The translations under genes and the position numbers were made by a program. A stretch of DNA of 19,924 nucleotides, from contig DHWS01000152.1 of assembly GCA_002413305.1 (NCBI GenBank), positions 24,436-44,359 on the forward strand, written 5' to 3'. Below, in pieces: positions 1-7,733 of the stretch (positions are counted from its first letter, which is position 1; each line of letters starts with the position of its first letter). The notes under the pieces were generated by a model. The model saw only the letters and a list, made by a program, of their open reading frames with translations, did not search any database and was not told where the DNA came from. This DNA is from Actinobacteria bacterium UBA5176. GTDB lineage: Bacteria > Actinomycetota > UBA4738.

Positions 1-711
1 CCAGGCCCCGGCGATCGAGTTCGCCCAAACACTGCTCCGCGAGGGGTACGTCGGCGAGGTCCTGTCGACGACAATGCTCGGGGTTTCGGTCCCCGGCGAC
101 GTCGTGGTCCAGCCCAACGCCTACATGCTCGACGAGGCGAACGGGGCCAACGTGCTGACGATCGCCGTCGGCCACAGCCTGGACATCCTCACCTACGTCC
201 TGGGCGAGTTCGCCGATCTTTCGGCCGTGTCCGACCTTCGGAGGCCGCTCATCACCATCGAGGAGACCCGGGAACGGATCGTGAAAACGGCGCCCGACCA
301 GATCGCGGTGATCGGGACCCTGGTGTCCGGCGTGACCGCCAGCATCCACGTCCGTGAGGCCGTGGCGGGCGGCACCGGGTTCCTGTGGGAGATCAACGGC
401 ACCGACGGAACCTTGCGGGTCACCGCCGACGCCGCCCAGCCCCAGATCTATCCCTTGTCCGTCGCCGGAGCGAAGGGACGGAACGAGCCCGCCCCGCTTG
501 CCATCCCACCGCATTGGCCGAGAAGTGGCCCGCGCTCAACGGTCTGCAGGGAGCACCCGCCGACAACGTCGGACGCGCCTACGCGGCGTTCGCGGCTGAC
601 ATCGATAACGGGACCCACACCGTGCCGGACTTCGCCGACGCCGTCCGGCGCCACGAGGTCATCGCCGCCATCGAGACGTCCGCCGCATCAGGGGAACGCG
701 TGAAAGCGTAG
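1..711 (+). pseudogene. Gfo/Idh/MocA-family oxidoreductase, 5'-truncated and frameshifted
   Basis: This is the C-terminal part of a putative NAD(P)-dependent dehydrogenase of the Gfo/Idh/MocA (Gal80-like) type; the Rossmann half lies outside the window. Reading frame 2 is open from the window edge and carries family-like segments (GHSLDILTYVLGEF, then VSGVTASIHVREA, then EINGTDGTLRVTA). After about position 510-530 frame 2 turns into low-quality arginine/proline-rich sequence and stops at 701-703. Frame 1 over the same bases continues as a convincing family tail (NVGRAYAAFAADIDNGTHTV, then PDFADAVRRHEVIAAIETSA) and stops at TAG 709-711. A one-base deletion near the CCGCATTGGCC stretch would explain this. 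It is either a real inactivating mutation or a sequencing/assembly error. The stop directly abuts the convergent SRPBCC gene. The substrate cannot be deduced. Confidence 0.8.
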
Positions 712-1242
712 TCACACGGTGCGCCCGGCGGCGGCTTCGGCCATGCTCGCGAGGTTCTGCATGTTCTTGCGCACCATGCGCTGCACCACTGCGCGGGTCA
801 TGGCGCGCATCCCGGGCTTCAGCCAATAGGGCACATAGTTCTGGGGTCGAACCTCGCACGTGAAGGAGACCACCGCGCCATCGCCGGACGGCTGGATCGC
901 GTAGCGGGTCGCGAAGCGCGCATGCCACTCCCTGCCGTGCTTTCGCTCCAGCGTCGACTCCGTGTCGAAGCCGAAGCGCGCATCCCGTTCGGCTTCGACC
1001 ACGACGGACCGGTCGTGGAACTTCCCGTTGCCGTTCTCGCCGACCGAGGAGAACCGCTCGCCCACCGCAGCGGATCCCCACGGGGCTTCCATGGTCAGGA
1101 GCCGGAAGTTCTTGGTGGGCGACCGCTCCCCTGCCCACGCCAGATGGGTGTTGAGGTCGGAGAGCACCTCGTAGATCGCCTCGGGCGACGCCTTCGACGG
1201 GACGGACACGCGGAACGTGAGGGTCGGCGGAACCTGGCTCAT
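712..1242 (-). CDS. SRPBCC (START/polyketide cyclase-like) family protein
   Basis: A 176-residue protein with the layout of the SRPBCC fold. It opens with a beta strand and helix (TFRVSVPSKASPEAIYEVLSDL), runs through a central run of strands (VGERF, HDRSVVVEAE, RFGFDTES, VVSFTCEV), and ends in a long C-terminal helix (MRAMTRAVVQRMVRKNMQNL). Such proteins have a deep hydrophobic pocket and bind or act on small lipophilic ligands; no catalytic residue can be assigned here. I chose the ATG at 1242 because GGGGGA lies just upstream and the start overlaps the cupin stop as ATGA (1239-1242), implying translational coupling. The frame is open further upstream, but that stretch is cupin sequence in another frame. 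Function beyond the fold is unknown. Confidence 0.85.
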   Translation of the reverse strand: MSQVPPTLTFRVSVPSKASPEAIYEVLSDLNTHLAWAGERSPTKNFRLLTMEAPWGSAAVGERFSSVGENGNGKFHDRSVVVEAERDARFGFDTESTLERKHGREWHARFATRYAIQPSGDGAVVSFTCEVRPQNYVPYWLKPGMRAMTRAVVQRMVRKNMQNLASMAEAAAGRTV

Positions 1243-1622
1243 CGCGATCCCCCGATCGTCTCGTCGACCGGCCGCGCGTACTCCCGAACCTTGCCGCCCC
1301 AGTCGAGCAGCATGCACGGGTCGTCGCCGACGACCCAGGCGTCGTGACCAGGTGGGATCTGGAACACATCCCCCGGCGTGATGTCGAGCGTCGAGCCGTC
1401 GTTCACCTCCACATGCAGCCGCCCCGACAGGGCGTATCCCACATGCAGCAGCGGGCAGCTGTCCGTGCCCATCATCGGGCGGACGTCATTGGACCAGCGC
1501 CACCCGGGTTGAAACGTGGCAAGTCCCACCGGTGTCCCGAGGACGTTGACGATGCGCTCCCCTCCATTCGGGAAGCGAGTTTCGTCGTCGGGGTGGTCGA
1601 AGTTCCCTGCGAACGCCTCCAT
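1239..1622 (-). CDS. Cupin domain-containing protein
   Basis: A 127-residue single-domain cupin. The conserved beta-barrel core is visible at residues about 56-100. Motif 1 is a degenerate form around H60 (LLHVGYALSGRLHVEV). It is followed by the usual DITPGDVFQIPPGHDAWVVG motif 2, with PGH at residues 91-93 and an aspartate-tryptophan region after it. With fewer metal-binding histidines than a classical cupin it may be a ligand-binding or regulatory cupin rather than a dioxygenase. The start is supported by AGGAGG seven bases upstream of the ATG at 1622. The gene is coupled to the downstream SRPBCC gene through ATGA. It lies 89 bp downstream of the HD/LuxR regulator, so co-transcription with that gene is possible but not shown. 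Confidence 0.85.
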   Translation of the reverse strand: MEAFAGNFDHPDDETRFPNGGERIVNVLGTPVGLATFQPGWRWSNDVRPMMGTDSCPLLHVGYALSGRLHVEVNDGSTLDITPGDVFQIPPGHDAWVVGDDPCMLLDWGGKVREYARPVDETIGGSR

Positions 1623-1676
1623 CCGTCCCTCCTCTCGTCCGGCCCGAAGGTTGTTTCGGACCTGATCGGAACGGTA

Positions 1677-1697
1677 GGCGGGCGCGAGGCGCCCGTC
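1677..1697 (-). terminator. GC-rich hairpin between the HD/LuxR gene and the cupin gene
   Basis: A perfect inverted repeat GGGCGC-GAG-GCGCCC (1680-1694) extends by three weaker pairs to 1677-1697. It lies 15 bases past the stop of the HD/LuxR gene. There is no T-run after it on the minus strand, so it would be a weak or factor-dependent terminator, or simply an attenuating structure before the cupin gene. Confidence 0.3.
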
Positions 1698-1711
1698 ATG
1701 AGGAGTTCTCC

Positions 1712-3295
1712 TCAGGGCTCCAGGGGCTCGAGCGACGCCAGCATCCCGCGTTGCATGGCGAACAGCGTCGCGGTCGAGCGGCTGGATGCGCCGATCTTCG
1801 TGTAGATGCGCTCGATGTGATTGCCGGCCGTCTTGGGCGTGATGTTCAACGCCCGGGCGACATGCCGCGTCGAGGCTCCGCGCGCCACGAGGACGAGGAC
1901 TTCGACCTCGCGCGGGGTGAGCCCGGCCGTCGAAGCGGGCGCTCCCGAACGCTTGTGGCCGGAGACCCCCAGAACGACGTCGACGGCAGCGCCATCGAGC
2001 TTTCCGCCACGGGCCTCTGCGCGCAGGTGCGCAGCCGCTTCAGTCGTCTCCAGGGCAGGTCGGTACGGACGGTCTTCGAGCAGGGCGTGGTACACGTCGG
2101 CGGCCGCCAGATACCGGCCGAGCAGGGGGATGTCCAACCCGCGCGCCCCGCGATGGTAGCCGGAGCCGTCGAGTCGCTCGTGGTCCGACGACGCGATCGC
2201 GGCCAGCCCGGCGAGCGCCACCGGTCGGCGAAGCATCCGCTCCGTGTAGTACGCGTGGAGGCGCACCCGCTCGCGCTCTCCCTCGGTGAGCGGCTCCTTC
2301 TTGTCCCAGATGCTGTTCGCGATCGCCGTTCGGCCGATGTCATGGAGGAGCCCGGCCCGCCTTACCGTGACGACGTCTCGCTCCGGCATGCCCGCGGCTC
2401 TCACCGCGTGCGCCGCTAGGTCGGCCACGCCACGGGAGTGCCCGGAGAACCACGGTGACTTCAGATCCGCGATGTCAGCCAGCACCTCGAGCGCGGAGTC
2501 GAACCCCTCCTCGGTGAGCGGAGGCCGCGGCAGCGGCTCGGCATCGATGACCCGGTCCCACGTGGTCTCGTCCTGATCCCCCAGGATCTCCGGCGCTCCC
2601 TCGCAGAAGACCTGCACGAGCTCGGGCGAGAACAGCTTCCCTGCGCGGAGTCGGGCCATCTCCGTCGCTCCTTCGACTCCGTGCAGGCGATGATGGACCT
2701 CTGCGCCCTCCGCGAGTTGCATCAGCCGCACCGACATCGGCACTTCCTCCGACGCGATCCCGCGCGGCACGCCCTTGCCGTCCCACCGAGCGAACGTGTG
2801 CGACAGCGCCTCCCCAACGCCGGGGTCCAGCCCGATCCGAAGGGACACCTCCCTCGTGACGGCCCCGTGGGCGAGGAACACCGACTCGACCGTCTTCCCG
2901 CCGCTCAAGGTGATCTCCGTGGCCGCGCGGACGCGGGAGGCGACGGAGCGACCGGAGCCGGCGCGCCCGAGCACGTAGAGCATCTGGGCGAGCTGGGACG
3001 GTCCCACGTGGTACATGCCGGACCGGAACGCGATGTCGTTCCCGAACATCTGGGCGAGCTCGAAGGACTGGCCCGTGCAGACGGTGGCGAGCAACGTCAC
3101 CCAGTAGGTCTCGGAGCGCTCGGCCTCATCCAGGGCGACGTGATCGGCGAGTCGCAGCGCGATCAGGCAGGAACGCAGTACGTGCTCCATGGGCTGGCCG
3201 AGCCCGAGGTCGGACGAGAAGGAGAGGACGGCCATCAGCTCCGAGAGCCTCACCCCCGATGACCGACTCGCCATCGCGCTGGACTGGTCCCTCAT
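1712..3295 (-). CDS. HD-GYP-like phosphohydrolase fused to a LuxR-type DNA-binding domain
   Basis: A 527-residue protein (from the start used here) with two HD-GYP-related halves and a C-terminal HTH. The first half (about residues 20-235) keeps only a remnant, FARWDGKGVPRG at about 168-179, with no HD pair. The second half has LLHDIGR (HD at 318-319) and DHERLDGSGYHRG (371-383), where the usual GYP is GYH. HD-GYP proteins are usually cyclic-di-GMP phosphodiesterases; with this altered motif the substrate is uncertain. Residues about 459-516 form a LuxR HTH (GLTPREVEVLVLVARGASTR, then HVARALNITPKTAGNHIERI). The protein is probably a transcription factor that couples nucleotide sensing or hydrolysis to DNA binding. 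The start is uncertain: ATG codons at 3442, 3334, 3295 and 3274 share the frame and none has a strong Shine-Dalgarno site. Homology-like sequence begins at VRLSELMAVLSFSSDLGLGQ. Confidence 0.85.
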   Translation of the reverse strand: MRDQSSAMASRSSGVRLSELMAVLSFSSDLGLGQPMEHVLRSCLIALRLADHVALDEAERSETYWVTLLATVCTGQSFELAQMFGNDIAFRSGMYHVGPSQLAQMLYVLGRAGSGRSVASRVRAATEITLSGGKTVESVFLAHGAVTREVSLRIGLDPGVGEALSHTFARWDGKGVPRGIASEEVPMSVRLMQLAEGAEVHHRLHGVEGATEMARLRAGKLFSPELVQVFCEGAPEILGDQDETTWDRVIDAEPLPRPPLTEEGFDSALEVLADIADLKSPWFSGHSRGVADLAAHAVRAAGMPERDVVTVRRAGLLHDIGRTAIANSIWDKKEPLTEGERERVRLHAYYTERMLRRPVALAGLAAIASSDHERLDGSGYHRGARGLDIPLLGRYLAAADVYHALLEDRPYRPALETTEAAAHLRAEARGGKLDGAAVDVVLGVSGHKRSGAPASTAGLTPREVEVLVLVARGASTRHVARALNITPKTAGNHIERIYTKIGASSRSTATLFAMQRGMLASLEPLEP

Positions 3296-3489
3296 CACCG
3301 AACCCGTGTCGTCCCGCTCGCCCGCGGCTCGCATATGGGTGCCAACGCTACACGGCGCTTCGGGCCCGGGGTCGCGTGGCGCTCGGAGGTGGGTCCCGGG
3401 GACTAGTCGCTCGCCGGATGACCAGCTGCCGTTCATGGACAACTGAGGTGCCGTGAGAGGGAGGCACGGCGTCTAGACTCCCCCGCGGC
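3296..3489. promoter_or_regulatory. Divergent intergenic region between the HD/LuxR gene and mgtA
   Basis: About 194 bp separate two divergent starts. On the plus strand an actinobacterial-type -10 (TAGACT, 3474-3479) lies 10 bases before the mgtA ATG, which predicts a nearly leaderless mRNA; this fits the absence of a Shine-Dalgarno site there. A perfect 6-bp inverted repeat GCCGTG/CACGGC (3450-3455 and 3465-3470) lies where the -35 region would be and could be an operator. On the minus strand TAGCGT lies 10 bases before the in-frame ATG at 3334, an arrangement like that of mgtA. All of this is pattern reading, not mapped promoters. Confidence 0.35.
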
Positions 3490-6129
3490 ATGAGTGCCGT
3501 CGCGAAGGTGGCCGAGGGCTGGCAGGATCTCGACCTCGCCGCGGCGGCCGCGATGGAGGGGGGCGCCGTCCTCGAGCGCTTGGGCTCGACCGGGATGGGA
3601 CTTTCTCCCGAGGAGGCCGCCCGGCGACTGGCGGCCATCGGGCCGAACGCGGTCCTCAGTCACGGCGCGCGGCCCCTGCAGGTCCTTGCGCGCCAGCTCA
3701 GGAACCCGCTCCTCATCCTCTTGGCCGGCGCCGCGTTCGTCTCGATCCTGGTCCATGAGCACGCCGACGCCCTGATCATCTTCGTCATCGTGTGCCTGTC
3801 GGTCGGGCTCGGCTTCGTGAACGAGTACCGCTCCGAACGGGCCGTCGAAGAGCTGCACTCCAGCATCCACCACACGGTCGTGGCCACTCGGGGTGGCAGG
3901 GCCACCGCCGTCGACGTGACCGAACTGGTTCCCGGCGACGTGGTCACGTTGGACGTGGGTGAGATCGTCCCTGCGGATCTTCGGCTGTTGGAATCGACGG
4001 CCCTCGAGTGCGACGAATCCGCGCTCACCGGCGAGTCGATGCCCGCGCCGAAGGCGGCCGCCCCGGTGAAGGCCGGCGGGGGACCCTTGGATCTCGCCGC
4101 CTGCGCGTTCATGGGCACGGTCGTGCGCTCGGGCACCGCCCGGGCCGTCGTGGTGCGAACCAGCGGCCGGACGGCCTTCGGCCGGATCGCGCAGGGGTTG
4201 GGGACCCGGCCACCCGAGACCGCGTTCCAGCTTGGGCTCCGGGACTTCTCCAAGCTCCTGATCCGGGTCACCATAGTGCTCACCGTCTCAATCTTCGCCA
4301 TCAACGCCCTGCTCCACCGCCCCCTGCTGGAGGCGGCCCTCTTCGCACTGGCCATCGCCGTGGGACTCACCCCGCAGCTCCTCCCGGCCATCGTCACGGT
4401 GAGCCTCTCCACGGGAGCTCGGCGGCTGGCCAGGAAGAAGGTCGTGGTGAAGCGGCTGGTGAGCATCGAGGACCTAGGGAACCTCGAGATCCTGTTCACC
4501 GACAAGACCGGGACCCTCACGGAGGGCCGGATCGATTTCCTCGGCGGCGTCGACCCTGCCGGGACGCCGTCCGAGCAGGTCCTCCGGTTCGGCCTGCTGT
4601 GCAACTCGGCGGTCGTGCAGGACGGGACGCCGGTGGGCGGGAATCCCCTGGACCAGGCCTTGTGGGTCAGCCCGCAGGCGTCAGGTCTGCCGGTCGAAGC
4701 CTGGACGAAGGTTGCCGAGGCGCCGTTCGACTTCGACCGCAGGCTCATGTCGGTCCTGGTGCAGGGCTCCGACCGCCGCCGGCTGATGATCACCAAGGGC
4801 GCCCCCGAGTCCGTCCTGACCCGCTGCACCGGCACCGGCTCGAACGCGAAGGGGACGCTCGACGGTCTGTTCGCAGCCGGGTCGCGAGTCGTCGCGGTGG
4901 CCACGCGGGACGGTGACTCGCTGACCGGCATCGGGCCCGACGACGAACACGACCTCACCCTCGCCGGGTTCCTCACCTTCGCCGATCCGCCGAAGGCCGA
5001 CGCCGCCCGCTCGCTCGCCCGCCTCCGAACACTCGGCGTCGAGGTGAAGGTGGTGACCGGCGACAACGACCTGGTGGCCCGGAAGGTCTGCACGGACCTC
5101 GGCATGGAGGTCACCGGGGTCCTCACCGGAAGCGACCTCGACCATCTGGACGACATGGCGCTGGCGGTCGCGCTTCCCAAGACGTCGATCTTCGCCCGGG
5201 CCACCCCCGACCAGAAGTCGCGGATCATCCGGGCCCAGCGCGGCCTGGGATCCGACGTCGGGTTCCTCGGCGACGGGGTGAACGACGCCGTGGCCCTGCA
5301 CGATGCCGACGTGGGCATCTCGGTGGACTCGGCGGCCGACGTGGCAAAGGACGCTGCGGACATCGTCATGCTGGAGAAGGACCTCGGGGTGCTGGCCGAT
5401 GGAGTGGTGGAGGGCCGGAGGATCTTCGCGAACACGATCAAGTACGTCCTGATGGGGACGTCGTCGAACTTCGGCAACATGTTCAGCGCGGCCGGCGCTT
5501 CGATCTTCCTGAAGTTCCTGCCGATGCTCCCCACGCAGATCCTGCTCAACAACCTCATGTACGACGGGAGCGAGATCACGATCCCCACCGACAACGTCGA
5601 CGAGGAACTCCTGCAACGCCCGTCCCAGTGGGACACGAGGTTCATCCGGCGCTTCATGTCGTTCTTCGGGCCCATCAGCTCCATCTACGACTTCCTGACG
5701 TTCGGGGTGATGCTGTGGATCTTCCATGCCGGCGCGGGGCTGTTCCGGACCGGCTGGTTCGTGGAGTCGCTGGCCACGCAGTCGCTGGTCATCTTCGTCA
5801 TCCGGACGCGGCGCGTCCCGTTCTACCGGAGCCGGCCCAGCCGGCCCCTGCTCATCGCGACGATCGCCTGCGCCGGCCTCGGGGTGGCCATCCCGTTCAT
5901 CGGGCCGGTGGCCCACGCGTTCGGATTCCGGCCCCTCCCCGCGGGTTTCCTGGGCATCCTCCTGCTCATGATCGCCACGTACCTCTTGCTCGTGGAGCTG
6001 GGCAAGCGGCGGTTCTTCCACCTGGAACGTGGCCGGGCGCCGGTGGCCGTCCGCCTGCCCGCCCAGCACCGGCGGATCCGCCGGCTGGTCACCCGGTGGT
6101 CGCACGCCGCGCCACTGTCCACCGGGTAG
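3490..6129 (+). CDS. mgtA: Mg2+-translocating P-type ATPase (type IIIB, MgtA-like)
   Basis: An 879-residue membrane ATPase of the usual MgtA length, predicted to import Mg2+ at the cost of ATP. The hallmarks are present and in order. There is an N-terminal cation-ATPase domain, TM pair about 73-110, and the actuator TGES at 180-183. TM4 carries TPQLLP (294-299). DKTGTLT has the phosphorylated Asp at 338, the nucleotide domain has KGAPE (436-440), and TGD (523-525) and GDGVND (594-599) follow. The C-terminal membrane half is clearly of the MgtA/MgtB type (SSNFGNMFSAAGASIF, PMLPTQILLNNLMYD, IPTDNVDEE), giving about ten TM segments. No strong ribosome site precedes the ATG; a nearly leaderless start fits the TAGACT -10 box. 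The TM4 motif has Gln where the enterobacterial proteins have Glu (TPEMLP). No MgtC or other Mg2+ gene is adjacent. Confidence 0.95.
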   Translation: MSAVAKVAEGWQDLDLAAAAAMEGGAVLERLGSTGMGLSPEEAARRLAAIGPNAVLSHGARPLQVLARQLRNPLLILLAGAAFVSILVHEHADALIIFVIVCLSVGLGFVNEYRSERAVEELHSSIHHTVVATRGGRATAVDVTELVPGDVVTLDVGEIVPADLRLLESTALECDESALTGESMPAPKAAAPVKAGGGPLDLAACAFMGTVVRSGTARAVVVRTSGRTAFGRIAQGLGTRPPETAFQLGLRDFSKLLIRVTIVLTVSIFAINALLHRPLLEAALFALAIAVGLTPQLLPAIVTVSLSTGARRLARKKVVVKRLVSIEDLGNLEILFTDKTGTLTEGRIDFLGGVDPAGTPSEQVLRFGLLCNSAVVQDGTPVGGNPLDQALWVSPQASGLPVEAWTKVAEAPFDFDRRLMSVLVQGSDRRRLMITKGAPESVLTRCTGTGSNAKGTLDGLFAAGSRVVAVATRDGDSLTGIGPDDEHDLTLAGFLTFADPPKADAARSLARLRTLGVEVKVVTGDNDLVARKVCTDLGMEVTGVLTGSDLDHLDDMALAVALPKTSIFARATPDQKSRIIRAQRGLGSDVGFLGDGVNDAVALHDADVGISVDSAADVAKDAADIVMLEKDLGVLADGVVEGRRIFANTIKYVLMGTSSNFGNMFSAAGASIFLKFLPMLPTQILLNNLMYDGSEITIPTDNVDEELLQRPSQWDTRFIRRFMSFFGPISSIYDFLTFGVMLWIFHAGAGLFRTGWFVESLATQSLVIFVIRTRRVPFYRSRPSRPLLIATIACAGLGVAIPFIGPVAHAFGFRPLPAGFLGILLLMIATYLLLVELGKRRFFHLERGRAPVAVRLPAQHRRIRRLVTRWSHAAPLSTG

Positions 6130-6143
6130 AAGGGCATCCCCTT
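6130..6143. terminator. Small hairpin directly after mgtA in the convergent gap
   Basis: The 34-base gap between the convergent stops of mgtA and hyuB begins with AAGGG-CATC-CCCTT, a perfect 5-bp stem with a 4-base loop. It has no T-run and is too short to be a confident intrinsic terminator. Confidence 0.2.
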
Positions 6144-6163
6144 GGACGGGGTCGACGCGCCCG

Positions 6164-7732
6164 TCAGCCGGGCGGGCCGAACCCACCCCCGCCCGGCGTC
6201 TCGACCACGACGATGTCCCCAGGCCGAAGCTCCACCGCCGTCTTGCCCGGGAGCGCACGGTCCGTGCCCTCCCGGCGCAGCGCGTTTCGGCCCGTCGCCC
6301 CTGGGCTGCCGCCGGCCAGTCCCCAGGGGGCATGCGTCCGGCGGTCGGTCAACAGCGTCAGGGTGGCTCGTTCGCCGAGGACTTCGATCGAGCGACGGAC
6401 CCCATCGCCACCGCGCCATCGACCTCTGCCGCCGGACCCGTCCCGCAACCGGTACTCCATCACCCGGAGCGGGTAGGCCATCTCCAGGGCCTCGGCCGGC
6501 GTGTTGAGGGTGTTCGTCATGTGTGTGTGGACGCCGCTCATGCCGTCCCGGCCGGGACGGGCGCCTTGGCCGCCGGCCACCGTCTCGTAGTAGGTGAAGG
6601 GCGCGCCGGTCCGAGGATCGACGCCCCCGATCAGCGTGTTATTCATGGTGCCCTGCGACGCGGCCGGTACGCGGTCCGGCAGTGCGCGGGCCAGCGCACC
6701 GAGCAGGACGTCCACGATCCGCTGCGAGGTCTCGACGTTGCCGGCCGCCACGGCCGCCGGCGGCTCCGGGTTCAGGAGGCATCCCTTCGGCGCACGAACG
6801 ACCAGGGGCCGGAGGGACCCGGCGTTGGCGGGGATGTCCGGGTCGGTCACCGCCCGGAGCACGTACGCGCACGCCGAGACGGTCACCGCGAAGGGCGCGT
6901 TCACGCTCCCTCGGACCTGCGGAGCGGTCCCCTCGAAGTCGACCAGCAGGCGGTCATCTTCGACCTGGATCAGCACGCGGATCGGGATGGGGTCCTCGGT
7001 GACGCCGTCATCGTCCATGGCGTCCTCGAAGCGATAGTGGCCGTTCGGGATCTCGCGCAGGGCGGCCCGGACGGCTCGCTCCGCGTGATCCTTCGTGGCC
7101 GTCATGCTCTCGAGCAGGAGCCCCTCCCCGAGCCGGCCGGCCAGGTCGCGGAGCCGTTCGGCGGCGAGGTGGTTCGCGCCGGTCTGGGCCCGCAGGTCGC
7201 CGATCCGCTCATCGGGGGTGCGGGTGTTGGCCAGCAAGAGCCGGACGAGGTCCTGGTCCTCCCGCCCGGCCCGCCACAGCTTGACGGGCGGGATCCGGAT
7301 GCCCTCCTGGAAGATCTCGGTCGCGCCGGCCGGCATGCTCCCGGGTGCGCTCCCGCCCACGTCGGCGTGGTGGGCGCGATTCGCGACGAAGCCCAGCAGC
7401 TGCCCATCGTGGCCGTGGACCGGGGAGATGACCGTCCAGTCGGGCAGGTGCGTGCCGCCGGCGAACGGGTCGGACAACAGGACCTGGTCGCCCGGCTCCA
7501 GCTCGCCGAACGTGTCCAGCGCGGCCGCCACCGAGGCCGGCATGGCCCCCAGATGGACGGGGATGTGTTCGGCCTGCGCGACGAGCTCGCCGTCCGGTCC
7601 GAACAGCGCGGCCGAGCAGTCCACTCGCTCCTTGATGTTCGGCGAGTAGGCGGTCCGGCGGAGGGCGACCCCGGCCTCCTCGGCCACCCCGGCCAGCGCG
7701 TTCCGGGTGACCTCCAGCGTCACCGGATCCAC
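6164..7732 (-). CDS. hyuB: Hydantoinase B/oxoprolinase family subunit
   Basis: A 522-residue protein matching the HyuB half of hydantoinase/5-oxoprolinase/acetone-carboxylase-type enzymes. It begins DPVTLEVTRNALAGVAEEAG, carries the family segments ALRRTAYSPNIKERVDCSAA, DPFAGGTHLPDWTVISPV and HHADVGGSAPGSMP, and ends in the glycine-rich VETPGGGGFGPP tail. With HyuA it would catalyse ATP-dependent ring opening or carboxylation of a small cyclic amide or ketone; the substrate cannot be told from sequence. I chose the GTG at 7732, one base after the hyuA stop (TGA-C-GTG) with GGGAG upstream, so the two genes are translationally coupled. The frame is open a further 71 codons upstream, but that is hyuA coding sequence. 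Length is typical of the family and no key segment is missing. Confidence 0.93.
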   Translation of the reverse strand: MDPVTLEVTRNALAGVAEEAGVALRRTAYSPNIKERVDCSAALFGPDGELVAQAEHIPVHLGAMPASVAAALDTFGELEPGDQVLLSDPFAGGTHLPDWTVISPVHGHDGQLLGFVANRAHHADVGGSAPGSMPAGATEIFQEGIRIPPVKLWRAGREDQDLVRLLLANTRTPDERIGDLRAQTGANHLAAERLRDLAGRLGEGLLLESMTATKDHAERAVRAALREIPNGHYRFEDAMDDDGVTEDPIPIRVLIQVEDDRLLVDFEGTAPQVRGSVNAPFAVTVSACAYVLRAVTDPDIPANAGSLRPLVVRAPKGCLLNPEPPAAVAAGNVETSQRIVDVLLGALARALPDRVPAASQGTMNNTLIGGVDPRTGAPFTYYETVAGGQGARPGRDGMSGVHTHMTNTLNTPAEALEMAYPLRVMEYRLRDGSGGRGRWRGGDGVRRSIEVLGERATLTLLTDRRTHAPWGLAGGSPGATGRNALRREGTDRALPGKTAVELRPGDIVVVETPGGGGFGPPG

Positions 7733-7733
7733 G

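Noticed and set aside
3660..5684. 674-codon open frame on the minus strand across mgtA
   Set aside because: It is antisense to a complete P-type ATPase with all motifs. Its translation is rich in Ser/Arg/Thr and has no recognisable domain, as expected from the complementary strand of GC-rich coding DNA.
4681..6333. 550-codon minus-strand frame over the end of mgtA and into hyuB
   Set aside because: Low-complexity Arg/Gly/Glu/His-rich translation that crosses two real genes in the wrong frame.
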